In this document: positions 1 to 9,799 of the stretch, in pieces
Layout: the number at the start of each line of letters is the position of its first letter
Numbering within the stretch: position 1 is the stretch's first letter
Assembly (NCBI RefSeq): GCF_002735705.1
Contig: NZ_PDZL01000005.1
Location: 186,001 to 250,000 of the forward strand
Length of the DNA stretch: 64,000 nt
From: Janthinobacterium sp. BJB426
GTDB lineage: Bacteria > Pseudomonadota > Gammaproteobacteria > Burkholderiales > Burkholderiaceae_D
Direction of reading: 5' to 3'
The notes under the pieces: model-generated
Told to the model about the DNA's origin: nothing
Databases searched by the model: none
What the model saw: the letters and a program-made list of their open reading frames with translations, nothing else
Program-made: the position numbers and the translations under genes

Positions 1-773
1 AACTGCACGACTTTTTTCGAGCCGTCGCCTGCCGTCACTTCGATGTGGTTCGCGGACAGGAATTGGCCCACGCCCGTGACGACTTGCGTCTTGCGCGCCT
101 TGGCCATGCCGGCCAGGCCACCCGTCATGTTCGAGATGACGCCTTCCTTGTACTTGCGTACCTGGTCGATGTCGATGGTCGGCTTGGCAAACGTCACGCC
201 GGTGTTGGACATGTGCGCCGTTTCGTCGATGACGGAGGCGACGTGCAGCAGCGCCTTCGACGGGATGCAGCCCACGTTCAGGCACACGCCGCCCAGGGTA
301 GCGTAGCGCTCGACGATGACCGTCGACATGCCCAGGTCGGCCGCGCGGAACGCCGCCGAATAGCCGCCAGGACCGCCGCCCAACACCATCATGTCGACAT
401 CGATGTCAACCTGGCCGCTGTAATTGCCGACCGGGATGGCGGCAACGGCTGCAGCTGGTGCCGCCGCTGCAGGAGCCGGTGCCGCTGCAGGCGCAGGAGC
501 GGCCGCCGGTGCGGCTGCGGGAGCTACAGCACCTTCCGACGCTTCCACCACCAGCAATGCGCTGCCTTCGGCGATCTTGTCGCCGACCTTGACTTTCAAC
601 TCCTTGACGACACCCGCGTGGGTCGATGGAATCTCCATGCTGGCCTTGTCCGATTCGACCGTGATCAGGGACTGGTCCACCTTGATGGTGTCGCCGACCT
701 TGACCATCAGTTCGATGACTTCGACTTCCTTGAAATCGCCGATATTCGGTACTTTTACCTCTACTGTGCTCAT
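1..773 (-). CDS. lpdA: Dihydrolipoyl dehydrogenase (E3) with N-terminal lipoyl domain, C-terminal part missing
   Basis: E3 subunit of the pyruvate dehydrogenase complex; reoxidises dihydrolipoamide on E2 and passes electrons to NAD+ through FAD. The ATG is at 771-773, preceded by a GGAG ribosome site and 10 bp after the aceF stop. Residues 1-75 form a lipoyl domain with the lipoylated lysine in ESDKAS (K43), followed by an Ala/Pro linker. The FAD-binding [10 protein letters not shown] motif and the redox-active disulfide motif [10 protein letters not shown] follow. The gene runs off the left edge, so the NAD-binding, central and interface domains are not visible. An E3 with a fused lipoyl domain is usual in Burkholderiales and Neisseria. 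Last gene of aceE-aceF-lpdA as far as the window shows. Confidence 0.96.
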   Translation of the reverse strand, partial: MSTVEVKVPNIGDFKEVEVIELMVKVGDTIKVDQSLITVESDKASMEIPSTHAGVVKELKVKVGDKIAEGSALLVVEASEGAVAPAAAPAAAPAPAAAPAPAAAAPAAAVAAIPVGNYSGQVDIDVDMMVLGGGPGGYSAAFRAADLGMSTVIVERYATLGGVCLNVGCIPSKALLHVASVIDETAHMSNTGVTFAKPTIDIDQVRKYKEGVISNMTGGLAGMAKARKTQVVTGVGQFLSANHIEVTAGDGSKKVVQ

Positions 774-783
774 CAATCGCTCC

Positions 784-2454
784 TTACAGCAGAATTTTGC
801 GCATGTCGGCCAGGACTTCGCCGAGGTACACGGAGAATCGCGCGCCCATCGCGCCATCGACCACGCGGTGGTCGTAGGACAGCGAGGTGCCCATCATCAG
901 GCGTGGCTGGAAAGCCTTGCCATCCCATACCGGCTTGATCGAGGCTTTCGACAGACCCAGGATCGCGACTTCCGGCGCATTCACGATAGGCGTGAAGTGC
1001 GTGCCGCCGATGCCGCCCAGGGACGAAATCGTGAAGCTGGCGCCCTGCATGTCGGCCGGTTTCAGCTTGCCTTCGCGTGCCTGCAGCGACAGTTCCGTCA
1101 TTTCGCGGGCGATCTGCGACACCGACTTCTGGTCCGCGCCCTTGATCACGGGTACCACCAGGCCATTCGGCGTGTCTGCCGCGAAGCCGATGTTGTAGTA
1201 CTGCTTGAGGATCAGGTTCTCGCCCTTGGCGTCGAGCGACGCATTAAACGCGGGGAATTTCTTCAGCGCGGCGACGGACGCCTTGATGACGAAAGCCAGC
1301 ATGGTCAGCTTGGCCGCATCCTTGTTCTTCGCATTGGCCGCGTTGGTGTCGACGCGGAACGCTTCCAGGTCCGTCACGTCCGCTTCGTCGAACTGCGTGA
1401 CGTGCGGGATCATGACCCAGTTGCGGTGCAGGTTAGGACCCGAGATTTTCTTGATGCGCGACAGCGGCAGCAATTCGGTCGTGCCGAATTTGCTGAAGTC
1501 CAGCGACGGCCATGGCAGCAGATCCAGGCCCACGCCCGAACCGGCCTTGGCGACCGGCGCATTTGGCGCGGCGACAGCGCCCGACATCACGCCCTTGACG
1601 AAGTTCTGCACGTCTTCCTGGGTGATGCGGCCCTTCGGACCGGAACCGCCCACGCGGGTCAGGTCCACGCCCAGTTCGCGCGCGAACTTGCGGATCGACG
1701 GCGAGGCGTGCGCCAGCTTGCCATTTGCGGCAGGAGCTGGTGCGGCAGCAGGTGTTGCGACAGCCACCGGCGCCGAAGCGACGGCGGCCACTGGCGCGGC
1801 GGCAGCTTGCGCTGGCGCGGCGGCTGGTGCAGCAGCGGCAGGGGCAGCGCCGCCCGTCGTTTCCACGACCAGTACCAGCGAACCCTTGGCAACCTTGTCA
1901 CCGACCTTGACTTTCAATTCCTTGACGATACCGGCATGGCTCGATGGAATTTCCATGCTGGCCTTGTCCGATTCGACCGTCAGCAGCGACTGGTCGACCT
2001 TGATGCTGTCGCCGACCTTGACCATCAGTTCGATGACTTCGACTTCCTTGAAGTCGCCGATATCGGGCACGGTCACTTCGACCAGGGCCGGCGCGCCGGA
2101 TGGAGCGGCAGGTGCTGGCGCGGCGGCAGGAGCGGCAGCAGCAGGTGCAGCTTCAGCAGCAGGTGCAGGTGCAGGGGCGGCAGCGGCAGGCGCAGGCGCA
2201 GAGGCCGACGCATCGTCCGCCACTTCCAGCAGCAGGACCAGCGAACCTTCGGCGATCTTGTCGCCCACGTTGACTTTCAATTCCTTGACGACACCGGCGT
2301 GGCTCGATGGAATTTCCATGCTGGCCTTGTCCGATTCGACCGTGATCAGGGACTGGTCGACCTTGACCGTATCGCCTGGCTTGACCATCAGTTCAATGAT
2401 CTCGACTTCCTTGAAATCGCCGATATCCGGGACTTTGACTTCCACAATGCTCAT
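784..2454 (-). CDS. aceF: Pyruvate dehydrogenase E2, dihydrolipoyllysine-residue acetyltransferase
   Basis: Core E2 subunit; moves the acetyl group from its lipoyl arms to CoA in the cytoplasmic complex. 556 residues: lipoyl domain 1 (1-80, lipoyl lysine K43), Ala/Pro hinge, lipoyl domain 2 (about 123-198, lysine K164), second hinge, peripheral-subunit-binding domain (about 246-286, [15 protein letters not shown]) and the catalytic acyltransferase domain ending with the active-site motif DHRVVDG. An upstream in-frame ATG exists at 2532, but the start at 2454 has a GGAG site and begins exactly at the lipoyl domain. Two lipoyl domains plus the one in lpdA give three in the operon. Cotranscribed with aceE across a 94-bp gap that holds a strong hairpin. 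Confidence 0.97.
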   Translation of the reverse strand: MSIVEVKVPDIGDFKEVEIIELMVKPGDTVKVDQSLITVESDKASMEIPSSHAGVVKELKVNVGDKIAEGSLVLLLEVADDASASAPAPAAAAPAPAPAAEAAPAAAAPAAAPAPAAPSGAPALVEVTVPDIGDFKEVEVIELMVKVGDSIKVDQSLLTVESDKASMEIPSSHAGIVKELKVKVGDKVAKGSLVLVVETTGGAAPAAAAPAAAPAQAAAAPVAAVASAPVAVATPAAAPAPAANGKLAHASPSIRKFARELGVDLTRVGGSGPKGRITQEDVQNFVKGVMSGAVAAPNAPVAKAGSGVGLDLLPWPSLDFSKFGTTELLPLSRIKKISGPNLHRNWVMIPHVTQFDEADVTDLEAFRVDTNAANAKNKDAAKLTMLAFVIKASVAALKKFPAFNASLDAKGENLILKQYYNIGFAADTPNGLVVPVIKGADQKSVSQIAREMTELSLQAREGKLKPADMQGASFTISSLGGIGGTHFTPIVNAPEVAILGLSKASIKPVWDGKAFQPRLMMGTSLSYDHRVVDGAMGARFSVYLGEVLADMRKILL

Positions 2455-2483
2455 AGCTTGCTCCGTTATTTTATTTGTCAGAT

Positions 2484-2539
2484 GGACCCGCACACACGCC
2501 AGGGCGGCACTTTCGCACCGCCCTGGCATCATCGGGTCC
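2484..2539 (-). other. Nested hairpin between aceE and aceF
   Basis: A perfect 10-bp inverted repeat (GCCAGGGCGG at 2498-2507, CCGCCCTGGC at 2518-2527, 10-nt loop) lies inside a second 7-bp inverted repeat (GGACCCG at 2484-2490, CGGGTCC at 2533-2539). No U-tract follows in the direction of transcription, so it does not look like a normal intrinsic terminator. A structure in this place could set the E1:E2 mRNA ratio through processing, partial termination or 3' end protection. That role is inference. Confidence 0.7.
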
Positions 2540-2548
2540 GCACAACGA

Positions 2549-5245
2549 TTACTGGGTCACCGGATTCGGTTTGTTCGCGTCGATGCCGTACTTGGCGATC
2601 GCCTGCTCCACCACCGACACGTCGATCTTGCCTTCGTCAGCCAGCGATTTGAGCGCGGCCACGGTGACATAATAACGGTTCACTTCGAAGAACTCGCGCA
2701 GCTTGGCGCGGCTGTCCGAGCGGCCAAAGCCATCGGTACCGAGCACTTTATAAGTGCGGCCCTTCGGCATGAAGGCGCGGATCTGTTCTGCAAACGCGCG
2801 CATGTAGTCGGTCGTGGCGACGATCGGGCCGTCCGTGTCCTGCATCAGCGACGTCACGTAAGGCACGCGCTGCTCTTTCGACGGGTTGACCATGTTCCAG
2901 CGTTCCGCATCCTGGCCATCGCGGGCCACCAGGGTCAGCGACGGTGCCGACCACACGTCCGCTGCCACGCCCCAGTCGTTTTGCAACAGCTCGGCGGCGA
3001 AGATCGATTCGCGCAGGATGGTGCCGCAACCGATCAGCTGTACGCGCAGCTTGGCGTCAGCCTGGCCTTCCTGCAGCTTGTACATGCCTTTCAGGATGCC
3101 TTCTTCCTGGCCTGGCTTGATGCCTGGCTGGGCGTAGTTCTCGTTCATGATCGTGATGTAGTAGAACACATCTTCCTGGTTGGCGATCATGCGGCGCAGG
3201 CCGTCCTGGATGATGACGGCGACTTCATGGCTGAAGGTCGGATCGTACGGCATGCAGGTCGGGATGGTCGCGGCAAAGATATGGCTGTGGCCATCTTCGT
3301 GCTGCAAGCCTTCGCCGTTCAGGGTCGTACGGCCAGCCGTGCCGCCCATCAGGAAGCCACGGGCGCGCATGTCGGCCGAAGCCCATACCTGGTCGCCGAT
3401 GCGCTGGAAGCCGAACATCGAGTAGAAGGTGTAGAACGGGATCATGATGCGGTCGTTGGTCGAGTACGACGTCGCTGCGGCGATCCACGAGCTCATGCCG
3501 CCCGCTTCGTTGATGCCCTCTTGCAGGATCTGGCCAGCCTTGTCTTCGCGGTAGTACATGACCTGGTCTTTGTCGACCGGCTCGTACAACTGACCTTTCG
3601 GGTTGTAGATGCCGATCTGGCGGAACAGGCCTTCCATGCCGAAGGTACGCGATTCATCGACCAGGATAGGCACCACGCGCTGGCCCAGGTTCGGGTCTTT
3701 CAGCAGGGTCGAGATGACGCGCACGAAGGCTTGCGTGGTCGAGATTTCGCGGCCTTCCGGCGTCGCTTCCAGCACGTTCTTGAAGGCGTCCAGGCCAGGC
3801 ACCGGCAGGGTTTCTTCCGACTTCTGGCGGCGCTGCGGCAGGTAGCCACCGAGGGCCTTGCGGCGCTCGTGCAGGTAGACCATTTCCGGCGCGTCGTCGG
3901 CTGGCTTGAAGAACGGGATGTCGGCCAGCTTGTCGTCAGGGATAGGCAGCGAGAAGCGGTCGCGCATTTCGCGGATGGCTTCGTCGTCCAGTTTTTTCGT
4001 CTGGTGCGCCGTGTTGCGCGCTTCGCCGGACTTGCCCATGCCGTAGCCCTTGATGGTTTTCACCAGCAGGACGGTAGGCTGGCCCTTGTGCTCCTGGGCG
4101 ATCTTGAAGGCCGCGTAGATCTTGTGCGGATCGTGGCCGCCACGGGTCAGGCGCCAGATGTCGTCGTCCGTCATGTTGGCAACCATTTCCAGCAGCTTCG
4201 GATGCTTGCCGAAGAAGTGCTTGCGCACGTAGGCGCCGTCTTTCGCCTTGTAGTTCTGGTATTCGCCGTCCACGGTTTCCATCATGACGCGCTGCAGGAT
4301 ACCTTCCTTGTCTTGCGCCAGCAGGGCATCCCAGCCCGGACCCCAGATGACCTTGACGACGTTCCAGCCGGCGCCGCGGAATTCGCCTTCCAGCTCCTGG
4401 ATGATCTTGGTGTTGCCGCGCACGGGGCCGTCCAGGCGCTGCAGGTTGCAGTTGACCACGATGACCAGGTTGTCGAGCATGTCGCGTGCGGCCAGACCGA
4501 TCGCGCCCAGCGATTCCGGCTCGTCCATCTCGCCATCACCGCAGAAGGCCCAGATCTTGCGGTTGTCGGTTTTCGCGATGCCGCGTGCGTGCAGGTACTT
4601 CAGGAAGCGCGCCTGGTAGATCGCCATGTGCGGGCCCAGGCCCATCGACACGGTCGGGAACTGCCAGAAGTCAGGCATCAATTTAGGATGCGGGTACGAG
4701 GACAGGCCCTTGCCGTCGACTTCCTTGCGGAAGTTCAGCATTTGCTCTTCGCTCAAGCGGCCTTCGAGGAAGGCGCGCGCGTAGACGCCGGGCGAGGAGT
4801 GGCCCTGGATGTACAGCAGGTCGCCGCCGTGGTCGGCCGTTGGCGCGTGCCAGAAGTGGTTGAAACCGATGCCCAGCATGTTCGCCAGCGATGCGAACGA
4901 GGACAAGTGGCCGCCCAGGTCGCCGTCGGCGCGGTTGGCCTTGACGACCATGGCCATGGCATTCCAGCGCATCCACGAACGCAGGCGCTCTTCGTATTCC
5001 AGGTTGCCGGGACAGTGTGCTTCTTGCTTGGTGGGGATGGTATTGACGTAGGCGGTGGTGCTGGAGAACGGGATCTGGGCGCCGCGGCGGCGGGCCAGGT
5101 CAACCATGCGCTCCATCAGGTAATGCGCGCGTTCCGGGCCTTCATTTTCCAGAACGGCTTCGAGCGCGTCCAGCCACTCCTTGGTTTCCTGCATATCCGG
5201 GTCGGTGCCGATCTGTGTCGTTACCTGGTTCAGTTGAGCTGACAT
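2549..5245 (-). CDS. aceE: Pyruvate dehydrogenase E1, homodimeric type
   Basis: Thiamine-diphosphate-dependent E1; decarboxylates pyruvate and reductively acetylates the lipoyl groups of E2. At 898 residues it is close to the usual size of about 890 for the homodimeric family. The ThDP/Mg motif begins [10 protein letters not shown] at about residue 236 and ends with NCNLQRLDG. Other family blocks such as [13 protein letters not shown] and [18 protein letters not shown] are present. The ATG at 5243-5245 has an AAGGAG site 9 nt upstream. First gene of the operon; the AT-rich region upstream carries its promoter and repeated sequence blocks. Confidence 0.98.
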   Translation of the reverse strand: MSAQLNQVTTQIGTDPDMQETKEWLDALEAVLENEGPERAHYLMERMVDLARRRGAQIPFSSTTAYVNTIPTKQEAHCPGNLEYEERLRSWMRWNAMAMVVKANRADGDLGGHLSSFASLANMLGIGFNHFWHAPTADHGGDLLYIQGHSSPGVYARAFLEGRLSEEQMLNFRKEVDGKGLSSYPHPKLMPDFWQFPTVSMGLGPHMAIYQARFLKYLHARGIAKTDNRKIWAFCGDGEMDEPESLGAIGLAARDMLDNLVIVVNCNLQRLDGPVRGNTKIIQELEGEFRGAGWNVVKVIWGPGWDALLAQDKEGILQRVMMETVDGEYQNYKAKDGAYVRKHFFGKHPKLLEMVANMTDDDIWRLTRGGHDPHKIYAAFKIAQEHKGQPTVLLVKTIKGYGMGKSGEARNTAHQTKKLDDEAIREMRDRFSLPIPDDKLADIPFFKPADDAPEMVYLHERRKALGGYLPQRRQKSEETLPVPGLDAFKNVLEATPEGREISTTQAFVRVISTLLKDPNLGQRVVPILVDESRTFGMEGLFRQIGIYNPKGQLYEPVDKDQVMYYREDKAGQILQEGINEAGGMSSWIAAATSYSTNDRIMIPFYTFYSMFGFQRIGDQVWASADMRARGFLMGGTAGRTTLNGEGLQHEDGHSHIFAATIPTCMPYDPTFSHEVAVIIQDGLRRMIANQEDVFYYITIMNENYAQPGIKPGQEEGILKGMYKLQEGQADAKLRVQLIGCGTILRESIFAAELLQNDWGVAADVWSAPSLTLVARDGQDAERWNMVNPSKEQRVPYVTSLMQDTDGPIVATTDYMRAFAEQIRAFMPKGRTYKVLGTDGFGRSDSRAKLREFFEVNRYYVTVAALKSLADEGKIDVSVVEQAIAKYGIDANKPNPVTQ

Positions 5246-5314
5246 CTGTTGAGTCTCCTTTGTGAACGCCCCACCCCGATTTTCCGGATCGCTGTCGGAC
5301 GGTATTTCGCTGAT

Positions 5315-5416
5315 TATTTACTATTAAGTCGGTTTAGTGTGGGGATTCTAACAGCGTATTTACTATTTTTCAAATTACGATATAGCATTTCATATTATGA
5401 AATTACCCTATGAAAT
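5315..5416 (-). promoter_or_regulatory. AT-rich aceE upstream region with two repeat families
   Basis: The 529-bp gap 5246-5774 separates divergent aceE and folD; I see no gene in it. Its AT-rich part holds an 11-bp direct repeat TATTTACTATT at 5315-5325 and 5357-5367, exactly 42 bp apart. It also holds a perfect inverted repeat ATTTCAT (5387-5393) / ATGAAAT (5397-5403), with a third ATGAAAT at 5410-5416. These look like operators for a regulator of pyruvate dehydrogenase. They do not match the E. coli PdhR consensus, so the regulator is unknown. The GC-rich part near 5470-5770 shows nothing further. Confidence 0.5.
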
Positions 5417-5774
5417 TTATGCTGCACTGCCGCAAATTCTGTTCGGAAATTAGCGTGATCAAAGTGCCAAAAACGGCGCCATAAAACCCACAGGCCCTTG
5501 CGCCCCTACGCCACCAGCACACCAGCAAACCGAATTAACACCCCAGTCGTCCGCACAGGCATGCCGGGCCAAGCGGGCCTGAAAAATGTCGATGGCAAGG
5601 CGCGGCGACGCAGACAGTACGCCAGTACGGCAAGGAGCTGCAACGCCGCCATCGGCATTTTCTCAGGCCCGCGTCTCCGGCCCGCTGTTGTCACGCCTTT
5701 ACATAGCCAAAACCGCCCCTTTGCGCCGCCCGGCTTTATAATCTGTCTTTTCCCTCCCACACAGCCTCCCTACC

Positions 5775-6620
5775 ATGCCAGCACAACTGATCGACGGAAT
5801 CGCCCTCTCCCAAAAACTGCGCAGCGAGATCGCCACGCGCGCCGCCGCCCTCACGGCCAAGGGCACCCAGCCCGGCCTGGCCGTGATTCTCGTCGGCGAA
5901 GACCCGGCCAGCCAGGTGTACGTCCGCAACAAGGTCAAGGCGTGCGGCGACGTGGGTTTCCACTCGGTGCTGGAGAAATATGAAGCGGATCTGTCCGAAG
6001 CGGACTTGCTGGCGCGTATCGCCAGCCTGAATACCGACCCTGCCATCCACGGCATCCTCGTGCAAATGCCCTTGCCTAAACACATCAACCCGCACAAGGT
6101 CATCGAAGCGATCGCCACGACGAAAGACGTGGACGGCTATTCCGTCCTGAGCGCCGGCGAACTGATGACGGGCTTGCCCGGCTTCCGCCCGTGCACACCG
6201 TATGGCTGCATGAAACTGATCGAAAGCACGGGCGTCGACTTGCGCGGCAAGCACGCCGTCGTCATCGGCCGCAGCAACACGGTCGGCAAGCCGATGGCCC
6301 TGCTGCTCTTGCAAGCGAACGCTACCGTCACCATCTGCCATAGTGCGACGCCGGACCTGGGCCTGTACACGCGCCAGGCGGATGTGGTCGTGGCCGCCGT
6401 CGGCCGCCGCAACACCCTGACGGCCGATATGGTCAAGCCGGGCGCCATCGTTATCGACGTGGGCATGAACCGCGACGATGAAGGCAAGCTGTGCGGTGAC
6501 GTGGATTTTGCTGGCGTGAAAGAAGTCGCGTCCCACATCACCCCCGTACCGGGTGGCGTGGGTCCGATGACGATCACTATGTTGCTGATGAACACGGTAG
6601 AGGCCGCCGAGCGCATTTAA
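5775..6620 (+). CDS. folD: Bifunctional methylenetetrahydrofolate dehydrogenase/cyclohydrolase
   Basis: Converts 5,10-methylene-THF to 5,10-methenyl-THF with NADP+, then hydrolyses it to 10-formyl-THF in cytoplasmic one-carbon metabolism. 281 residues, the normal length. The catalytic Tyr-xxx-Lys is YVRNK (Y49, K53). The dinucleotide-binding part carries the FolD signatures [14 protein letters not shown] and [15 protein letters not shown] near the C-terminus. It is transcribed away from aceE. A small palindrome (GGCGGCA / TGCCGCC, 6631-6645) lies between it and prlC. Confidence 0.97.
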   Translation: MPAQLIDGIALSQKLRSEIATRAAALTAKGTQPGLAVILVGEDPASQVYVRNKVKACGDVGFHSVLEKYEADLSEADLLARIASLNTDPAIHGILVQMPLPKHINPHKVIEAIATTKDVDGYSVLSAGELMTGLPGFRPCTPYGCMKLIESTGVDLRGKHAVVIGRSNTVGKPMALLLLQANATVTICHSATPDLGLYTRQADVVVAAVGRRNTLTADMVKPGAIVIDVGMNRDDEGKLCGDVDFAGVKEVASHITPVPGGVGPMTITMLLMNTVEAAERI

Positions 6621-6665
6621 GAATCACCGGGGCGGCATTGCCGCCTTATTAATATGGAACTGACG

Positions 6666-8735
6666 ATGACTACCAATCCCCTGCTTGATTTTTCCGGACT
6701 GCCACGCTTCGACGCGATCACGCACGAGCATGTCACGCCTGCCATCGATACCCTCTTGGCCCAGGCGCGCGCCACGGTGGCGCAGCTGGAAGCGCCCATG
6801 GAAGAAGTGAGCTGGGAAAACTTCGTCGCGCCCCAGGACCAGATCGCCGAAACCCTGGGCCGCGCCTGGAGCATCGTCAACCACTTGAATAGCGTGATCG
6901 ATACGCCCGAGCTGCGCGCCGCCTACAATGCGAACCAGCCCAAGGTGACGGAATTCTGGACCGAGCTGGGCCAGAACGAAATCCTGTTCGGCAAATACAA
7001 GCAATTGCAGGCCCGCGCCGATTTCGCCAGCCTGTCGCCGGCGCGCCGTCGCATCGTCGACAACGCCGTGCGCGACTTCCGCCTCGGCGGCGCCGAGTTG
7101 CCCGAGGACAAGAAAGAGCGCTTTGGCGCCATCCAGGAAGAACACGCGGCCGTCTCGACGCGTTTTTCTGAAAACGTGCTTGACGCCACCAATGACTACA
7201 AGTTGCTGGTCGACAATGAAGCCGACCTGGCCGGCCTGCCCGACGACGTGAAGGCCGCCGCGCGCGCCGCCGCCGAAAAAGCCGGCAAGCAAGGCTATGA
7301 ATTCTCGCTGCACTTCCCGTCGTACTACCCGATCCTGCAATTTGCCGACAATCGCGCCCTGCGCGAAACCATCTACCGCGCCAACGCCACCAAGGCGTCG
7401 GACCAGGGCGAGGTCTTCAGCAAAAAAGAGGACTGGGACAATACGCACAACATCGTCACCTTGTTGCAATTACGCGACGAAGAGGCAAAACTGCTCGGCT
7501 ACGGCAACTTCGCCGAAGTGTCGCTCGTCTCCAAAATGGCCACCTCGCCCGCGCAAGTCATTGCCTTCCTGGAAGACCTGGCCAAACGCGCGCGCCCGTT
7601 CGCCGAGAAGGATCTGGCCGAATTGAAACAATTCGCCCGCGAAGAACTGGGCATCGCCGAGCTGCAAGCGTGGGACGTGCCTTACGCTTCCGAAAAGCTG
7701 CAGGAGCGCCGCTATGCGTTCTCGGCCCAGGAAGTCAAACAATATTTCCCTGAGCACAAGGTGATCGACGGCCTGTTCCGCCAGATCCAGAACCTGTTCA
7801 GCGTCGAAATCAAGCCCGATACGGCGCCCGTCTGGCACAAGGATGTGCGTTTTTACCGCATAGAGCGCGACGGCAAGCTGGTCGGCCAGTTCTATCTGGA
7901 CCTGTATGCGCGCGCGGGCAAAAGCGGCGGCGCCTGGATGGACGACGCGCGCGGCCGCCGTGCCGATGCGCAACATGTGCAAACGCCGATCGCCTACCTG
8001 ACCTGCAATTTCACGGAACCGGCCATCGTCGATGGCAAGGCCCAGCCTGCCCTGTTCACGCACGATGAAGTGATCACCCTGTTCCACGAATTCGGCCACG
8101 GCCTGCACCATATGCTCACCGTCGTCGACGAACTGGGCGTGTCGGGCATTTCCGGCGTCGAATGGGATGCCGTGGAACTGCCATCGCAATTCATGGAAAA
8201 CTTCTGTTGGGAATGGGAAGTGCTCGAACACATGACGGCGCATGCCGTCACGGGCGAACCGCTGCCGCGCGCGCTGTACGACAAGATGCTGGCCGCCAAG
8301 AATTTCCAGTCCGGCCTGCAAACCCTGCGCCAGGTGGAGTTCTCCTTGCTGGACATGCATTTACACTATGACTACGATGCCAGCACGGGCCAGAGCGTGC
8401 AGCAGCTGATCGACGGCGTGCGCGCCCAGTTTTCGCTGCTCATCCCGCCCCCGTTCAACCGCTTCCAGAATGCCTTCGGGCATATCTTTGCCGGCGGCTA
8501 CGCGGCCGGCTACTACAGCTACAAGTGGGCCGAGGTGCTGTCCGCCGACGCCTATGCGGCGTTTGAAGAGGCCAGGGCGCTGGGACCGGCCGCCACCGCG
8601 CAAGCAGGCAAGCGTTACCTGCAGGAAATCCTGTCCGTCGGCGGCTCGCGCCCTGCGCTGGAATCGTTCACGGCCTTCCGCGGCCGCGAACCGTCGATCG
8701 ACGCCCTGCTGCGCCACAGCGGCATGGCCGCTTGA
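6666..8735 (+). CDS. prlC: Oligopeptidase A, M3 family zinc metallopeptidase
   Basis: Cytoplasmic M3 peptidase that degrades short peptides, including cleaved signal peptides. 689 residues from this start. The zinc motif HEFGH is present (FHEFGHGLHHML, around residue 470), with the downstream metal-ligand glutamate block GVEWDAVELPSQFMENF. The start at 6666 (MTTNPLLDF) matches the usual family N-terminus and has GGAA 5 nt upstream; an alternative ATG at 6654 has no visible ribosome site. holC follows 5 bp after the stop, so the two are probably cotranscribed. Confidence 0.95.
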   Translation: MTTNPLLDFSGLPRFDAITHEHVTPAIDTLLAQARATVAQLEAPMEEVSWENFVAPQDQIAETLGRAWSIVNHLNSVIDTPELRAAYNANQPKVTEFWTELGQNEILFGKYKQLQARADFASLSPARRRIVDNAVRDFRLGGAELPEDKKERFGAIQEEHAAVSTRFSENVLDATNDYKLLVDNEADLAGLPDDVKAAARAAAEKAGKQGYEFSLHFPSYYPILQFADNRALRETIYRANATKASDQGEVFSKKEDWDNTHNIVTLLQLRDEEAKLLGYGNFAEVSLVSKMATSPAQVIAFLEDLAKRARPFAEKDLAELKQFAREELGIAELQAWDVPYASEKLQERRYAFSAQEVKQYFPEHKVIDGLFRQIQNLFSVEIKPDTAPVWHKDVRFYRIERDGKLVGQFYLDLYARAGKSGGAWMDDARGRRADAQHVQTPIAYLTCNFTEPAIVDGKAQPALFTHDEVITLFHEFGHGLHHMLTVVDELGVSGISGVEWDAVELPSQFMENFCWEWEVLEHMTAHAVTGEPLPRALYDKMLAAKNFQSGLQTLRQVEFSLLDMHLHYDYDASTGQSVQQLIDGVRAQFSLLIPPPFNRFQNAFGHIFAGGYAAGYYSYKWAEVLSADAYAAFEEARALGPAATAQAGKRYLQEILSVGGSRPALESFTAFRGREPSIDALLRHSGMAA

Positions 8736-8740
8736 TCGCC

Positions 8741-9178
8741 ATGAGCCGCGTCGATTTTCACAGCAACGTGCCGGACAAGCTGGCCTACGCCTGCCGCCTG
8801 GCGCGCAAGGCCTATATGGCTGGCAACAAGGTCGTCGTGCTGGCGCAAGACGGCGCCCAGCTCGACGCCTTGAACAGCGCCATGTGGACCATTTCCGCCA
8901 CGGATTTCCTGCCGCACGTGCTGGCCGGCGATCCGCTGGCGGCGCAAACGCCCATCATCCTGACCGATGACCCGGCGGCGGAGGTGCCGCATCACGACAT
9001 CCTCGTCAACCTGTCGCAGTTGCCGCCCGTCAATTACGCGCAGTTCCAGCGCGTGTTCGAGATCGTTTCCATGGATGAACAGGATGCGCAGGCGGGCCGC
9101 CAACGCTTCCTGCACTACCGCCAGCAAAACGTGCAACCGACCCACTTCGTGGCAGGGAACTCAGTGGACAAACAATGA
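8741..9178 (+). CDS. holC: DNA polymerase III chi subunit
   Basis: Chi links the clamp-loader complex to single-stranded-DNA-binding protein at the replication fork. 145 residues from the ATG at 8741; a TTG at 8732 would overlap prlC and is less likely. The family pattern is visible: short N-terminal strand, YACRLARKAYMAGNKVVVLA helix-strand, LDALNSAMWTISATDFLPH, then PIILTDD and a region ending PVNYAQFQRVFEIVS. The next gene starts inside the stop codon (ATGA), implying translational coupling. Confidence 0.92.
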   Translation: MSRVDFHSNVPDKLAYACRLARKAYMAGNKVVVLAQDGAQLDALNSAMWTISATDFLPHVLAGDPLAAQTPIILTDDPAAEVPHHDILVNLSQLPPVNYAQFQRVFEIVSMDEQDAQAGRQRFLHYRQQNVQPTHFVAGNSVDKQ

Positions 9179-9549
9179 GCCAGCAGCCATTCGACCAGGG
9201 CATCCCCCTGCTGACGGAGGTGCTGCTGGGGCCGGAGGTGACGGAAGCGGCACCAGTTGCGGCGGCGCCTGCCATCGAGGCAGCGCCGGCGTTGCCACCT
9301 GGCGTAGTCCAGCCCGACTGGGACGCCATCGAACAGCGGCTGACGCAGCGCATCCTGCATCAGGTGCAGGGCAAGATCGACCATCTGCTGGAAGAGCGCA
9401 TCGCCCACGTCCTGCAAACAGCCCTGCAAAACGCCCTGATCGGCATGCGCGGCGCCCTGCGCGAAGATTTGCAGCAGTCGCTGGAACAGATCGTGGCCCA
9501 TGCGGTGAGCCACGAGCTCGGGCATTTGCACCCTCCCGCACAGTCCTGA
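9175..9549 (+). CDS. Small uncharacterised protein coupled to holC
   Basis: Function not recognised. 124 residues: an acidic, Ala/Pro-rich disordered N-terminal half (about 1-45), then a helical, Gln/Leu-rich amphipathic region (about 48-118) that looks able to form a coiled coil or helical hairpin. No signal peptide, membrane segment or cysteine. It overlaps holC by 4 bp (ATGA), which suggests coupled translation and perhaps work with the replisome chi subunit or SSB. That link rests on position only. Burkholderiales genomes often have a short poorly conserved gene here. Confidence 0.75.
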   Translation: MSQQPFDQGIPLLTEVLLGPEVTEAAPVAAAPAIEAAPALPPGVVQPDWDAIEQRLTQRILHQVQGKIDHLLEERIAHVLQTALQNALIGMRGALREDLQQSLEQIVAHAVSHELGHLHPPAQS

Positions 9550-9552
9550 GCA

Positions 9553-9590
9553 ATCGGGTTACGCGCTGCGCGCCAACCCGACCTACCCTA
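9553..9590. repeat. REP-like palindrome after the holC operon
   Basis: Just after the stop of the small gene, TCGGGTTACGCGC and GCGCCAACCCGA form an imperfect hairpin around a TGC loop, followed by CCTACC. This layout (GGGTT-CGCGC-loop-GCGC-AACCC) is typical of short intergenic REP-type palindromes in proteobacteria. Only one copy of this kind is seen in the window, so its repeat status is an inference. A weak hairpin plus T-run at 9694-9717 in the same 250-bp gap could terminate holC transcripts. No gene is seen in the gap. Confidence 0.5.
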
Positions 9591-9799
9591 TTCTTCCTTC
9601 CAACGCCATTCTTTGGTGCGCTCGCGCCTGCGAAATCGGTGCATCGCGCCTCACTTTGGTGATTGTTGCGACAAAATGTAAAAAGCCCGAAATGCGGCTT
9701 TGCTCCGCCTGTTTTTTGTTGTACCTTTCTTCACACGTACCGCCCCTCGAAGCGGTTTTCACGAGACGCCGCCGTATCTTTATCCATTGGAGAATGTTT

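Noticed and set aside
1205..5242. Very long open frame on the plus strand (over 1300 codons) opposite aceF and aceE
   Set aside because: It is antisense to strongly conserved enzymes, has low-complexity composition and no ribosome site; such frames are expected opposite high-GC genes.
5498..5983. Open frame in the aceE-folD gap running into folD
   Set aside because: Composition is not protein-like, it overlaps the 5' half of folD in another frame, and no ribosome site is seen.
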